Assembly: GCA_030066195.1 (NCBI GenBank)
Contig: JASJCB010000052.1
Span: 1-64,000, forward strand
From: Acidobacteriota bacterium
GTDB lineage: Bacteria > Acidobacteriota > Holophagae > Acanthopleuribacterales > Acanthopleuribacteraceae
Length of the DNA stretch: 64,000 nucleotides
Direction: 5' to 3'
Shown here: piece by piece, positions 9,452 to 36,500 of the stretch
Layout of the letters: each line of letters opens with the position of its first letter
Numbering within the stretch: the stretch's first letter is position 1
Made by a program: the position numbers and the translations under genes
Notes under the pieces: generated by a model
What the model saw: the letters and a program-made list of their open reading frames with translations, nothing else
Databases searched by the model: none
What the model was told of the DNA's origin: nothing

Positions 9452-10690
9452 TCAAACCGGTTGAGGGGACCGCTCCGTTGCACCGAGGAAAAAGGACCGC
9501 AGGTTGAACAGGGGCAAGGCGAAGACCAGGTTTACGGCCAGGGCGGGCGCCAACCAGGACGGAGCGCCCAACGGAACGTAAAACAGGGCGCATACGGGCA
9601 ACGCGATCAGGCGTGCGAGTTCCAGGTAGAAGGCCCAACCGCGTCCCTCGAACAGGGCGCCGATGTTGACCATGGACCAGGTCATCATCACAAACCCCAG
9701 GATCTTGTGAGCCATGGGAAAGTCTTTCACCGAAAACAGGTAGGCCGAGGAAAGCAGCATGACCAGGGCGTATTGGATCAGGGCGTACCGGTTCAACCCT
9801 CGCGGTACGGGAATGTCCCACTTCTTGGGATCGTCACCGGTGGGCGGCGGCGCCTGGAACCCGCCCAAATCCTTGGGAAACCAGCCGGGCGGTTTCAGGA
9901 ACATCAGAAGTTTGTCGCGCCGGCTTCGGGTTTTACTCGCTGCCTGCCACAACTCCACCCAATAGTGGAAATTGGCCCAAATGGGATTCCAACTGGCCAG
10001 CGGTTTGGTGATGCCGAAATGTACTTCCTCCTCTTCCTTCTGGAAGGTGCCGAACATCTTGTCCCAGATAATGAAGGTACCGCCGTGGTTCCGGTCGATG
10101 TAGATCGGGTTGCGGCCATGGTGCACCCGGTGATGCGAGGGCGTCATCAAAATATGCTCCAGCGGACCCATGCTGCCGATGGCGCGAGTGTGAATCCAGA
10201 ACTGGTACAAGGTCTGAAAGGCCTTCTGGGTCACGAACATCACGGGCGGGAAACCCAATAAGGCCAACGGCCAGTAGAAAGGGACCGAAAAAACCTGCTG
10301 GAAGGCGCTCTGTCGCAAGGCCACGGTCAAATTGTATTCCTCGCTCTGGTGATGCACCACGTGGGCCGCCCACAGGAAGTTGATCTCATGACTCAGGCGG
10401 TGGAACCAGTAATAGACGAAATCCACCAGAATGAAGCAGGTCACCCAGGCCCAAATCGAGGACTCGCCGATCTTGAAAAGGCTGTAATTTTGGAAAATCC
10501 AAATATAACCGGCTAACGAGGCGGCCTTGAAGAACACGCCGAACATTTGTTGAATGGAACCGGTGCTCAGGTCATTGATGGAATCGTTCAGGCGGTACAG
10601 CTTTTTGCGTTGCAGCCTGGCCACAACCAATTCGACTCCAATCAAAATAAAAAAAACCGGGATGGCGAGCGCGATATAATCCTTTTCCAT
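9452..10690 (-). CDS. Sterol desaturase / fatty acid hydroxylase superfamily membrane protein
   Basis: This is an integral membrane di-iron oxygenase of 412 residues. The His-box set of the superfamily is visible: HRLSHE (about residue 99), HVVHH (about 113) and HHRVHHG (about 189), with flanking membrane helices near residues 5-25, 55-75, 80-100 and 135-160. The extra C-terminal third (from about 290) adds four more hydrophobic segments, as in the longer bacterial members of the family. Members hydroxylate or desaturate sterols, carotenoids, sphingolipid or ether lipids; the substrate cannot be read from sequence. ATG 10690 is chosen over GTG 10702 because a GAGG site lies at good distance. 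It is divergent from the NRPS operon and 500 bp away, so a role in tailoring or in making a lipid starter is possible but only inferred. Confidence 0.88.
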   Translation of the reverse strand: MEKDYIALAIPVFFILIGVELVVARLQRKKLYRLNDSINDLSTGSIQQMFGVFFKAASLAGYIWIFQNYSLFKIGESSIWAWVTCFILVDFVYYWFHRLSHEINFLWAAHVVHHQSEEYNLTVALRQSAFQQVFSVPFYWPLALLGFPPVMFVTQKAFQTLYQFWIHTRAIGSMGPLEHILMTPSHHRVHHGRNPIYIDRNHGGTFIIWDKMFGTFQKEEEEVHFGITKPLASWNPIWANFHYWVELWQAASKTRSRRDKLLMFLKPPGWFPKDLGGFQAPPPTGDDPKKWDIPVPRGLNRYALIQYALVMLLSSAYLFSVKDFPMAHKILGFVMMTWSMVNIGALFEGRGWAFYLELARLIALPVCALFYVPLGAPSWLAPALAVNLVFALPLFNLRSFFLGATERSPQPV

Positions 10691-10702
10691 CGGGGACCTC
10701 AC

Positions 10703-11191
10703 ACCTGAGTGAACACCAATTCATTATACTGAACCCGGCTGAATTGACAATGCCTTACTCTACCCATGTCGGCATAAAAGGTTTTTGAAGACCTTTCCCA
10801 ATTTCTATTACCCGGTTAGGATACAACATTTTTCAGGTTGGCTACACTTTGCACCTGATCCCTGCTTCTCACCGGAATACTTCTTTCTTAGATCTCAGCC
10901 TGATCGCAAAAGCATTAGCTTGCATGATTCACCAAAAGCACTTAAAATTAGGCCCTGTCGACTTTGCGGACGTTCTCTGGGATTCTCGACTATCCATCTA
11001 TCTTTGTCCCTGCAAGTCGCCGCTTCAAGGCTTTTCCGAGTAGATTCAGTACGTGCCGGGCGGAAAGCACGGCTTTCCGAAACGGCTTTCCGTATCCCGG
11101 ACAAAACTCCTCCCCACAGAGCTTTTGACCGTACTTTGCCTCGGGAAAGTCTGCCTTCAGCTTGCTTTCAACTCATGATCGAGGTCCTTAT
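10703..11191. other. Intergenic region upstream of the NRPS-PKS operon
   Basis: There is about 490 bp without a convincing gene. A perfect -35-like TTGACA occurs at 10744-10749 on the plus strand, but no -10 lies at normal spacing. A small hairpin CGGAAAG/CTTTCCG (11061-11079) is present without a T-run. The GAGG site at 11181-11184 serves the first NRPS gene. The length suggests a long leader or a regulated promoter. Confidence 0.4.
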
Positions 11192-26736
<15,545 letters not shown>

Positions 26737-26740
<4 letters not shown>

Positions 26741-29700
26741 CCCCCATAACCCAATTCCTGGCTCAAATGCGCCGCGCCGGAGTGCGTCTCTACCTTGAAG
26801 ATGACCAACTTCGCTTCAATGCGCCCCGCGAGGTCATGAACCCCGCGCTGATCGCCGAATTGAAAACGCGCAAGCCTCAAATCATCACCTTCCTGAAACA
26901 AGCTCAAAACGAAGTGGTATCTCAAGCGCCCCGTTTTCCCAAGCAGGACAGACAGCAACCGCTACCGCTCAGTTTCCCCCAACAGCGATTGTGGTTCCTG
27001 GACAAATTGGACGGCGCCGCGGCGCCCTATAACGAAATCGCACTCCTGGACATGCAAGGCGATCTGAATGTGCCCGCCCTCAGCAGCGCCTTTACCCAAC
27101 TGATTGAAAGGCACGAGATTCTGCGCACTACGTTTGCCCTCCATGGCGATGCGCCCGTCCAGGTGATCGGCGCGCCCTACACGGTCACACTGACGCCCGA
27201 GGATTGTCCCGTCGACGATGTGGAACGGAAGGCGGAGCGCGAAATGCGTCGGGCCTTCGATCTGGAGCAAGGCCCCCTGTTACGCCTTCGCCTGCTGCGC
27301 ACGGACGGTGACCAACACACACTCATCCTTGTCATGCACCACATCATCGGCGATGCCTGGTCCACCGGATTACTGCAGAAGGAACTGGGTTCCCTGTACC
27401 CGGCCGCGCTGCAAAACCAACCGTTGCTGCTCCCCTCCCCCGCCGTGCAATACGCCGATTACGCGGCCCACCAACAACGCCGGGCCACGGACGGCGCGTT
27501 CGACAGTGCTCTGAGCTATTGGAAAAAAGCGCTGGCCGGTCTACCGGCGGGCCTGGATCTGCCCTATGATAAGCCACGACCAACCGTGCCGCGTTTTGCC
27601 GGAACTCGGCGTTATTTTGAAATAGATCCCCAGGCCACGGCAGGGCTGAATCGGCTTACACAGCAGACCGGCGCCACCCTTTTTATGGTCTTGCAGGCCG
27701 CCTTTGCGGTTTTCTTGAAGAAACAAGGCGCGGGCGATGATATTCCGATCGGGTCTCCGATTGCCGGTCGCGATCATGTGGAACTGGAATCCATGGTGGG
27801 TTTCTTTGTGAACATGATCGTGCTGCGTAATCGGCCGCACGACCTGCTCACCTTCCGGCAACTGGTCGAAGAACAAACCAAAGTCACCGCCCTGGAAGCC
27901 TTTGCCAACCAGGAAGCGCCCTTTGAGCGCGTGGTAGAGGTTGTGGGCGGGGATCGCCCCGACGGGCGCAATCCTCTTTTTCAAGTAGTTTTTGCGCTCC
28001 AGAACATTCCCGATACAAAACTGGAGTTGCCCAGCCTTACCCTGAGTGGTCGCGAGCGCCGACCCATTGCGGCAAAATTCGACCTCACCCTGGAACTATT
28101 CGAACGCAACGATCGGCTGAGCGGCTGTTTTGAATTCGATCTGGACCTCTTTGAACCCCGAACGATCTCCGATTTCATCAGCCGGTTCCAAAGACTTCTA
28201 GCCCGGGTTGCCGAAAACCCCGATCAAACCGTTGCCTCTTTGAACCTCCTCTCTTCAGGGGAGCGCAAGGTCCTGCTGACTAAAGGTCGCCCCAAGCGAC
28301 AAAGCGCACCCACGGGCACCATACACGGACGTTTCAGCGCCATAGCGCGGGAACAAGCTAACCGCATTGCACTAACCGCCGTTGACGGCTCGCTTACCTA
28401 CGGGCAACTCGAGAACAAAGCGAACCAACTGGCCCGTCGCCTGATCGAGTCGGGTGTCAAACCGCAAACGACCGTCGGCTTGTATCTGCCCGCCGGGCCG
28501 GAACAAATCATTACCGTTTTGGGCGTCCTCAAAGCTGGCGGCATCTATGTTCCCGTCAGCACGGACCAGGGTGCGGAACGCGTAAGCCACATCCTGCAAG
28601 ACAGCGGTGCGACCCTCCTGATTTACAGCGGCGAACCGCCGCAAACGGCAGGATGCCCCGGCCTGGACCTGGATGAATTTCTGAACCAATCGGACGCCGC
28701 CGTAGAGCCTCCCGTCGTGCCGGTCCATCCCCAAAACGGCGCCTATGTGATCTATACATCAGGCACCACCGGTCGGCCCAAGGGCGTACTGGTGAGCCAC
28801 GCCCATGTGCTGCGTTTGTTCGATGTTACCGCCGAACGTTTTGGTTTCGGTCCCGATGATGTTTGGAGCATGTGCCATTCCTACGCCTTCGATTTCTCCG
28901 TCTGGGAAATGTGGGGCGCCCTGTTATTCGGCGGACGCCTGGTGATTCCCGACGGTTGGACGGTTCGCAACCCGCCTGCGCTGCAAGCGCTGCTTCAAAC
29001 TGAGGGCGTCACCATGCTCAGTCAAACACCCTCGGCGTTTTATGCACTCAGTCGGGAATCCGAATCACCGGGAGCTTTGAGATTGGTCATCTTCGGCGGT
29101 GAGGCGTTGGATGTTTCAAGGTTGGACCCATGGTTCCAACGTTTCGGCGCGGACCATCCCAAGTTAATCAATATGTACGGCATTACCGAGACCACCGTAC
29201 ACGTGACCTGGCGGCAAGTTCGCCCCGGCGATCCCAACAGCCTGGGACCTCCCCTTCCCGATCTGGCCCTGTACCTGGTCGATTCCGCGGGTGATCCGGT
29301 TCCCGAAGGTGTCCGCGGGGAAATCCTTGTGGGCGGCGCCGGCCCCGCCGTCGGTTATCTGAACCGACCCGCCTTGACCGCGAAACGCTTCATTCCCGAT
29401 CCTTTCTCCGATGTTCCCGGAGCCAGGCTCTATCGATCCGGGGATTTGGGCCGCTTCGACCAAAATGATGAACTACTCTACTTGGGGCGCTCCGATGACC
29501 AGTTCCAACTGCGCGGCTTTCGCATCGAACCGGGTGAAATCGAAGCCGCGATGCGCACGCATTCCTCTGTGAGGGATGCTGTCGTGCTGCCAATAGAACA
29601 GGCAGACGCAAACCAAATCGTGGCCTTCTATCAAGCCGATGACCTGTCACCGGAACAGCTGACCGCTTACCTGCACAACCGACTGCCGGGATACATGGTG

Positions 29701-32700
29701 CCTACCCTGTTGCAACCCATGGCCGAACGTCCGCTCACGCCGAACGGCAAACTCGATCGGAAGACGCTCCTGGCCCAATTGGATACCAGCCGCCATGGAC
29801 GGGCCCCGGAAGGTGACCTGGAAAAAGCCGTTGCCGAGATCTGGGCTCAGATCCTTGAACAGGAAACCATTCCCGCCGATGTCGACTTCTTCAGCCTGGG
29901 CGGACACTCACTCTCGGCCGCCCGCGTACTGACCCGGCTCAAGGAAGATTTCCCCCTGGGTCATTTCGGCCTCCGCGACTTCTTCCACAACCCGACCGTG
30001 GCCGCCCTGGCTCGACAAATAGGAAACGGGACCGTCGCTGAACCCATTGATCACGTGCCCAATGGCCGGGCGGTGGGCCTGTCCTCCGCCCAACAACGCT
30101 TGTGGTTCCTGGACAGGTTGGAAACCGATGGCGCCGGTCGCGCCGCCTACCACATCCCGCTCGCCCTGACCCTGTACGGCCCTCTTGATCGTGGCCGCCT
30201 CCAACAAGCCTTCAATCAGTTGGTAGAACGTCACCCCTCCTTACGCACCTGTTTCCCCATGATCGACGGTCAACCGGTTCAGCAGATCCTTCCTCCTTTC
30301 GAGGTGACCTTTGAACTGGAGGACATCCCGTCCGATGCCGAGGTGGGGAAACAGTTTGAAAATCATAGTCGCCGCCCCTTCGACCTGGGCAAGGGGCCGC
30401 TGTTCCGCGTCCATCTGATAAAGCAAACCGGTGACAAACACGCCTTACTGGTCAACATGCACCACGCAATCGCGGACGAGTTTTCGCTGGCGTTGATGCT
30501 CGAAGAACTGCAACAATGCTACAGCACCGGCGACACCCTACCGCAACCGTCAGCCGTTACCTACCGCGACTTCACCGCCTATCAGCATGAATGGCTGCAA
30601 AGCAAAGCCGCCTCACGTCAGGTTGACTATTGGCGCGTACATCTCTCCGGCGCGCCCTCGCTATTGGAACTGCCCACCGACATGCCGCGTCCCGCGAGTC
30701 AACAGTACGAGGGCGATCTTTTTTCCTTCAACCTGAACGCGGATCTATACAGGGACCTCAAGACGCTCGCCTTGAAAAAGCGAACCACGCCTTATGTCAT
30801 CCAACTCGCCGCATTCGCCATGCTGCTCTCTCGTTACAGCGGACAAACCGACCTGGTCGTCGGCACGCCGGTCACCGGCCGCGATCGTCCCGAACTGGAA
30901 CGGCTGTTTGGTTTTCTGGTCAACACCCTGGCTTTGCGCTTCGACCTCCACCAACGTCCAACCTTCAGTCAAATGATCGATATGACCGTGGAAACCGTGC
31001 TCAACGGCATGGGTAATGCCGACCTGCCCTTCGAGAAGATCGTCGAGCAACTTCAACCGGAGCGCAACCTGAGCCATGCCCCCATCTTCCAGGTGATGTT
31101 CGTGCAACAGCAGAACCTGGCCGCCGAACGTTTCGGCGACCTCACCATGGAAGCATTGGAAAACCCGGCGCGTACCTCCAAATTCGATTTGACCCTATTC
31201 GTACGCGAGGCCCCCGACGGCGGCATTGATTGCGCCTTCGAGTTCAGCACCGCCCTATTCCACCGGCATGCTGTCGCCGCCATGGCCGACCACTATCGTC
31301 AACTGCTGCAGGAAGCAATCGGACAACCCGGAAAACCCTACGATCGATTGCCAATCATGGAGCCCCAAGCCTACAGGATCGTAACGGAAGATACCAACAA
31401 AACCCGTCGCGACTACCCCAGGCAAATGACGGCCCACCAGCTATTCGAAAGAACCGCCGCGCAACAACCCGATACCGACGCCGTGGTAGACGGCGACCGG
31501 AAGTACAGTTACCAAGAGATCAATCAACGCGCCAACCAGTTGGCTCGGCGGCTGACGCAACGAGATGTTCGACCGGAAAGCCGCGTGGGCGTGTATACCG
31601 ATCGTTCCGTGGACATGACTGTAGCCGTGTTGGCCATCCTCAAGGCGGGCGCCTGTTACGTGCCCATGGACCCGGGTTACCCCAAGGACCGGTTGACCTA
31701 CATGGCAGCGAACGCCTCCGTGAAACTGATCGTCACCCAGGACGCGCTCGAGGACAGCCTGCCCGTGAAAGACATCCCGGTATTGAACATCGACGCTGAG
31801 GCGGCCGCCCTGCAATCGCTGCCGGAACACAATCTCGACGTCCCCATGTCGTCCGATAACCTGCTGTACACCATTTATACCTCCGGCTCCACCGGGCGAC
31901 CCAAGGCCATTGCGATTTCCCACTTCGCCCTGGTCAACCTGATCCAATGGCATCTGGAAACCCTGCGCGGAGGGCTGGGCGTGCTGCAATTCGCCTCGCT
32001 GAGCTTCGACGCCAGTTTTCACGAAATGTTTGCGGCCTGGGGCGGCGGCGGTACTCTGTTCCTGGTAGACGAGACTACCCGACTGGATGCCGTCAACCTG
32101 TTGCGCACCATCGGACCCAAACCTATCGGCAAGGTGATTCTGCCCGTGGTGGTCATGCAATTGTGGGCGGAAACCTTTCGCGATCAGCCGGAACTGTTCC
32201 TCAATATGATCGAGATTACCACCACCGGCGAACAGCTTCAGTTAACGCCACCCATTGCGGAACTGTTCAAGCGACTGCCTCACGCCGAACTCCACAACCA
32301 CTACGGCCCCAGCGAAACCCACGTGGTCACCGCTTATACTTTCACCGATGCCCCGGAAACCTGGCCGTACCACGCGCCCATCGGCTATCCCGTGGCCAAC
32401 ACTCAGATCTATATGCTGGATCACCATCTGGAGCCCACACCGCCCGGCGTCATCGGCGATCTCTACATCGGCGGCTATAACCTGGCCAGGGGTTATTTGA
32501 ACCGATACGACCTGACCGCTGACAGGTTTCTGCCGGATCCCTTTTCGAAAGAACCGGGGAGCCGTATGTACCGGACGGGTGACCGCGCACGTTACCTGCG
32601 GACAAAAGACGGGCCGGGACCGATCGAGTTCCTGGGTCGCTTGGATCATCAGGTCAAGATTCGCGGTTTTCGCGTGGAGCCCCAGGAAATCGAAGCCGTA

Positions 32701-33309
32701 TTGACCGAGGCGGACCACACGGCCCAGGCCGTGGTTTTGGTGAAAGGTCAGGGCGGCGATAAACAACTGGTGGCCTATGTGACGCTCACTCCCAATGTGG
32801 AGCCCGCGCCCACGGTGTCGGATATCCGCCGTTACCTGAGCGAGCGCTTGCCGCATTACATGGTTCCCTCGGCGATCGTGATGATGGAAGCCTTCCCGCT
32901 GACGCCCAACCGCAAGATCGACCGGGCAGCCCTGCCGGAACCGGATGCCGAGGGGGCGGGCCCGGATTACGTGGCGCCCGAGGGTTTCGCCGAGCAATTG
33001 CTGCAACAATTCTGGCTGGAATTCCTGGGAGGCGAACGCCTGAGCGTGGAGGCCAATTTCTTCCACCTGGGCGGACACTCCTTGACGGCGACGCGTCTGG
33101 TGAACCGGGTTTCCATGGCCTTGGATGTGGATTTGCCGTTACGGGCTCTGTTCGAACGACCCACCATTCGCGGCATGGCGGTTACGCTCCAAGACCTGCT
33201 GGGTGATGCCTTGGAACCCATGGCCGAAGCGGTCCTGGAAATTGAAGCCATGGACGCCGACGAAATCCAAACGCGGCTGCAAATCATGCAAGAAGCCGGC
33301 GACGCTTAG
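26737..33309 (+). CDS. NRPS 2: TubC dock-C-A(Thr-like)-T-C-A-T
   Basis: The 2190-residue protein is a two-module NRPS. Residues 2-55 match the TubC-type N-terminal docking domain (TPITQFLAQMRRAGVRL through the FNAP segment), which binds the C-terminal tail of the upstream synthetase. Including this domain requires a TTG start at 26737. That TTG overlaps the NRPS-1 stop in TTGA and has GGAAGG upstream, so the two genes are translationally coupled. Module 1: C (HHIIGDAWS about 202), A about 529-1015 with code D-F-W-S-I-G-M-V-H (one change from the Thr code D-F-W-N-I-G-M-V-H), T about 1052. Module 2: C with HHAIADEFS (about 1242; Glu replaces the usual Gly after Asp), A about 1565-2068, T about 2108. 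The second A domain (pocket about D-A-H-I-T-T-H-V-V, ITTTGEQL, NHYGPSETHVV) belongs to a divergent A-domain subgroup and I cannot name its substrate. No TE or epimerase is present. The C-terminus is a short helix-like DADEIQTRLQIMQ segment. Confidence 0.93.
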
Positions 33310-33508
33310 TGACGTTTGCTAAATGTAAAAAGGCCGGAGGTATATAGGTTGAAAGTGCTTGCTGGTTTAGGAAGAGAGAACACAGAGGTCACAGAGGAGG
33401 TCATTACCTTTTCATGCCCCTCTTTTCTCGGTGCCCTCCTTGTCCTCTCTTCATTTTGGTTTTCCAATCGGCCTACCGGGGTTTTTTACTGTTTGATCGA
33501 GGGGTTAC
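33310..33508. repeat. 199-bp gap with an imperfect palindrome inside the NRPS operon
   Basis: The gap between NRPS-2 and NRPS-3 contains a purine-rich arm around ACAGAGGTCACAGAGGAGG (about 33380-33398) and a pyrimidine-rich arm (about 33418-33450) that pair imperfectly. ACAGAGG-type palindromes are seen in intergenic regions of many bacterial genomes. There is no clear T-run terminator. A GAGGGG site (33497-33502) serves the next ATG. Confidence 0.5.
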
Positions 33509-36500
33509 ATGGATCTCGTTGCTAAGAAAAAGGAACTCCTGCGTCAGATGATGGCGCGCAAGGGGATCGCCGTTCCCAATCAAGCCGCGGGCATTGTGCG
33601 CCGTGAGGATTTGGATACCTATCCCCTTTCCTTTGCCCAGCGACGGCTTTGGTTCCTCAACCGGCTGGAACCCGAAAGTCCCTTTTACAATATGCCCGCC
33701 GTATTGCGCATCGAGGGCGCGCCGGATGTTGCCGTACTACGGCGAGTGCTCCGCCAGTTGGTACTACGGCATGAATCCCTGCGCTATGTCTTCAAAGACG
33801 AGGGAGCCGGTCCCGTAGCGCATCTTCTGCCTCCCGAAGAAATTGCCCTGGAATCATACTCGATCCATGATAAGGCTGCTCTGAGAAAGCACATCGACGC
33901 TTTTACCCTCCAACCCTTCGACCTTGACACCGGACCGCTGTTGCGCATGCAGTTGTTGACGGTGAGCGCCGGCGAACATTACCTGCTGATCAACCAGCAT
34001 CACATTATTTCCGACGGCTGGTCCCAGGGTGTCCTGGTTTCCGAACTGACCACGCTGTACTCCGCTTATGTGCGGGGAGAAAGCGGGGACGTTTTGCCGA
34101 AACCCAAGCTGCAATACGCCGACTATGCCGCTTGGAACCATCGCCCTGAACGTCAGGAAGTTCATCGCAAACAGCTGACTTATTGGCTGAAGCAACTGCA
34201 AGACCTGCCGGAAAAGCATACCCTGCCCCTGGATTTTCCTCGCCCCGCCCGACAGACTTACGACGGCGCCTTGGTGCCCTTGAGCCTGGACCCGGGTCTC
34301 TCCGCCGGGTTGGAAGACCTGGCCGCCGAGGCGGGAACCACCGTCAACGTGGTCTTGACGGCCCTATTCGCCGTCCTTCTGGGACGCTTGAGCGGCAGCA
34401 CGGAGACCGTGCTGGGCATGCCGATCGCCAATCGCAACCGGCCGGAACTGGAAGGCCTGATCGGTTTCTTCGTCAACACCCTGGTTATGCGTATTCCCCT
34501 GGGAGACATGTCGTTCCGCAAGCTCCTGACCACGACCCATCGACTGAACGCGGAAGCTGCCGCCAATCAGGACGTGCCGTTCGAACAACTGGTCGAAGCA
34601 CTCGACCCTCCTCGTGATCAAAGCCATGCGCCGCTGTTCCAAATTGCTTTCGTCATGCAGCAGGATGTACCGCAACCGCCGCAATTACCCGACCTGAAGC
34701 TGAGCTTTGAGCGCGGTACGCATCAAATTTCAAAATACGATCTGACGCTGATGCTGAGTAAGCAGGGCGCGTGTTATACCGGGGACCTGGAGTACAACAC
34801 CTCGCTGTTTTCCGAGGAGACGATCCAACGAACGGCATCGGCCTTTCAACGGTTGTGCAAGGCTGCCCTGGAAGACCCGGACAGGCCGGTCAACCGCTTG
34901 AACGTGCTGAGTGACGAGCAACGAACCAGGCTCACCAGGGTCTGGAACCACACCGCCGCACGCCTCCCCTTCAAGCCCTTACACTTCATGTTCGAGGAAA
35001 TCGCCCGCCGACACCCCGAAGCACCGGCCCTGGCCGATGATACCGGGGAATGGACCTACGGGCAGTTGAACAGCCGGGCAAATCGCCTGGCGCGTTTACT
35101 GGTTTCGCAAGGTGCGGGGCCCGGCAAGGTCGTGGCCGTATGCCTTACCCGAGGAAACCTGATTCCCCAGGCCCTATTGGCGATATTGAAATCGGGGGCC
35201 GCCTATCTGCCCCTGGACCCCGAGACACCCGCGACGCGTCTACGCTTTATGCTGGAGGACGCGGAACCGACCCTTATCATCGCCGAAAACGATGTGACCG
35301 GTACCGATATTCCCCGAATCAACCCCGAGACCACCCCAACCTTTTCCGACAAAGATCTCTCTCGAAAAGTACTCGAAGCACAACCGGCCTATATCATCTA
35401 CACCAGCGGCTCCACCGGGCGGCCCAAGGGAACCGTCATCACCCATGCCGGTGCGGCCAATTCCATTGCCTCCGACATCCGGGCATTCGGCCTCGAATCC
35501 GGACACCGCACGCTGCATGCCGCCTCTTTTGCCTTCGACGCCGCCACCTCTCACCTCTTCATGGCCTTGTGCTCGGGCGCCTCCGTGCGCCTAATCGATC
35601 CCCTGGCGATTACCGCACCCGGCGGATCTCGCCACTTTTCGGAACACGGCATTACGCACTTCACAACCGCAACCTCTACCCTGGCTGCCGTGGAACCGAT
35701 CGAAGCGCCCGACCTGGTTCATATCGCCTCCGGCGGCGATTTCTTCTCCCCCGGAATCGTTGTCAACCAACATCGAACCGGACGACGCATCATCAATATC
35801 TACGGACCCACCGAAACCGCGATCACCGCCACCATGTATCCCTGCTCGGAAAAGGAAGTGAAACCCGCGATCGGCAAACCCATCGCCGGACTATCCGTTT
35901 ACGTGCTGGACCACCTGATGGAGCCCGTGCCGATCGGCGCGCCCGGTATGCTTCATGTCGGCGGGGTGGGTCTGGCCCAGGGATACCTGCGCAGGCCGGG
36001 CCTCACGGCAGCCGCCTTCCTTCCCAATCCCTTCGCTACCGACTTGAACGACACTCGCTTGTACCGTACCGGCGACCTGGTGCGTTTCCTTGCCGACGGA
36101 AACCTCGATTTCCTGGGCCGTGCCGATCACCAACTCAAGTGGCGCGGGTATCGTATCGAAACGGAAGAGATCGCCGCTGTTTTGGAACGACACCCGCAAG
36201 TCTTCGAGGCGCGAGTACTCCTGAGACCCGGCGACGAAACCCTGCTGGTTGCCTACATACGCCCTTCCGAAAGTCCAACTTCCGATGAAGAGGATGCGGC
36301 GTTGCGACAGGAACTCAATCGACACCTGCGGCAGGAACTGCCCGCCTATATGCGTCCCCAAAGACTGTTGTTCCTGGACCAACTACCTCGCACGGTCAAC
36401 GGAAAAATGGATGATAAGGCCTTGATTGCCCGCCCCCTGCCCGATGAAGCCCCGCGAGGCAACAAACCTTTGACCACACCCAACCAACATTTGATCGCGG

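Noticed and set aside
10744-10778. Sigma-70 promoter for the NRPS (TTGACA)
   Set aside because: No -10-like hexamer lies 16-18 bases downstream; the nearest TA-rich hexamer is about 23 bases away.
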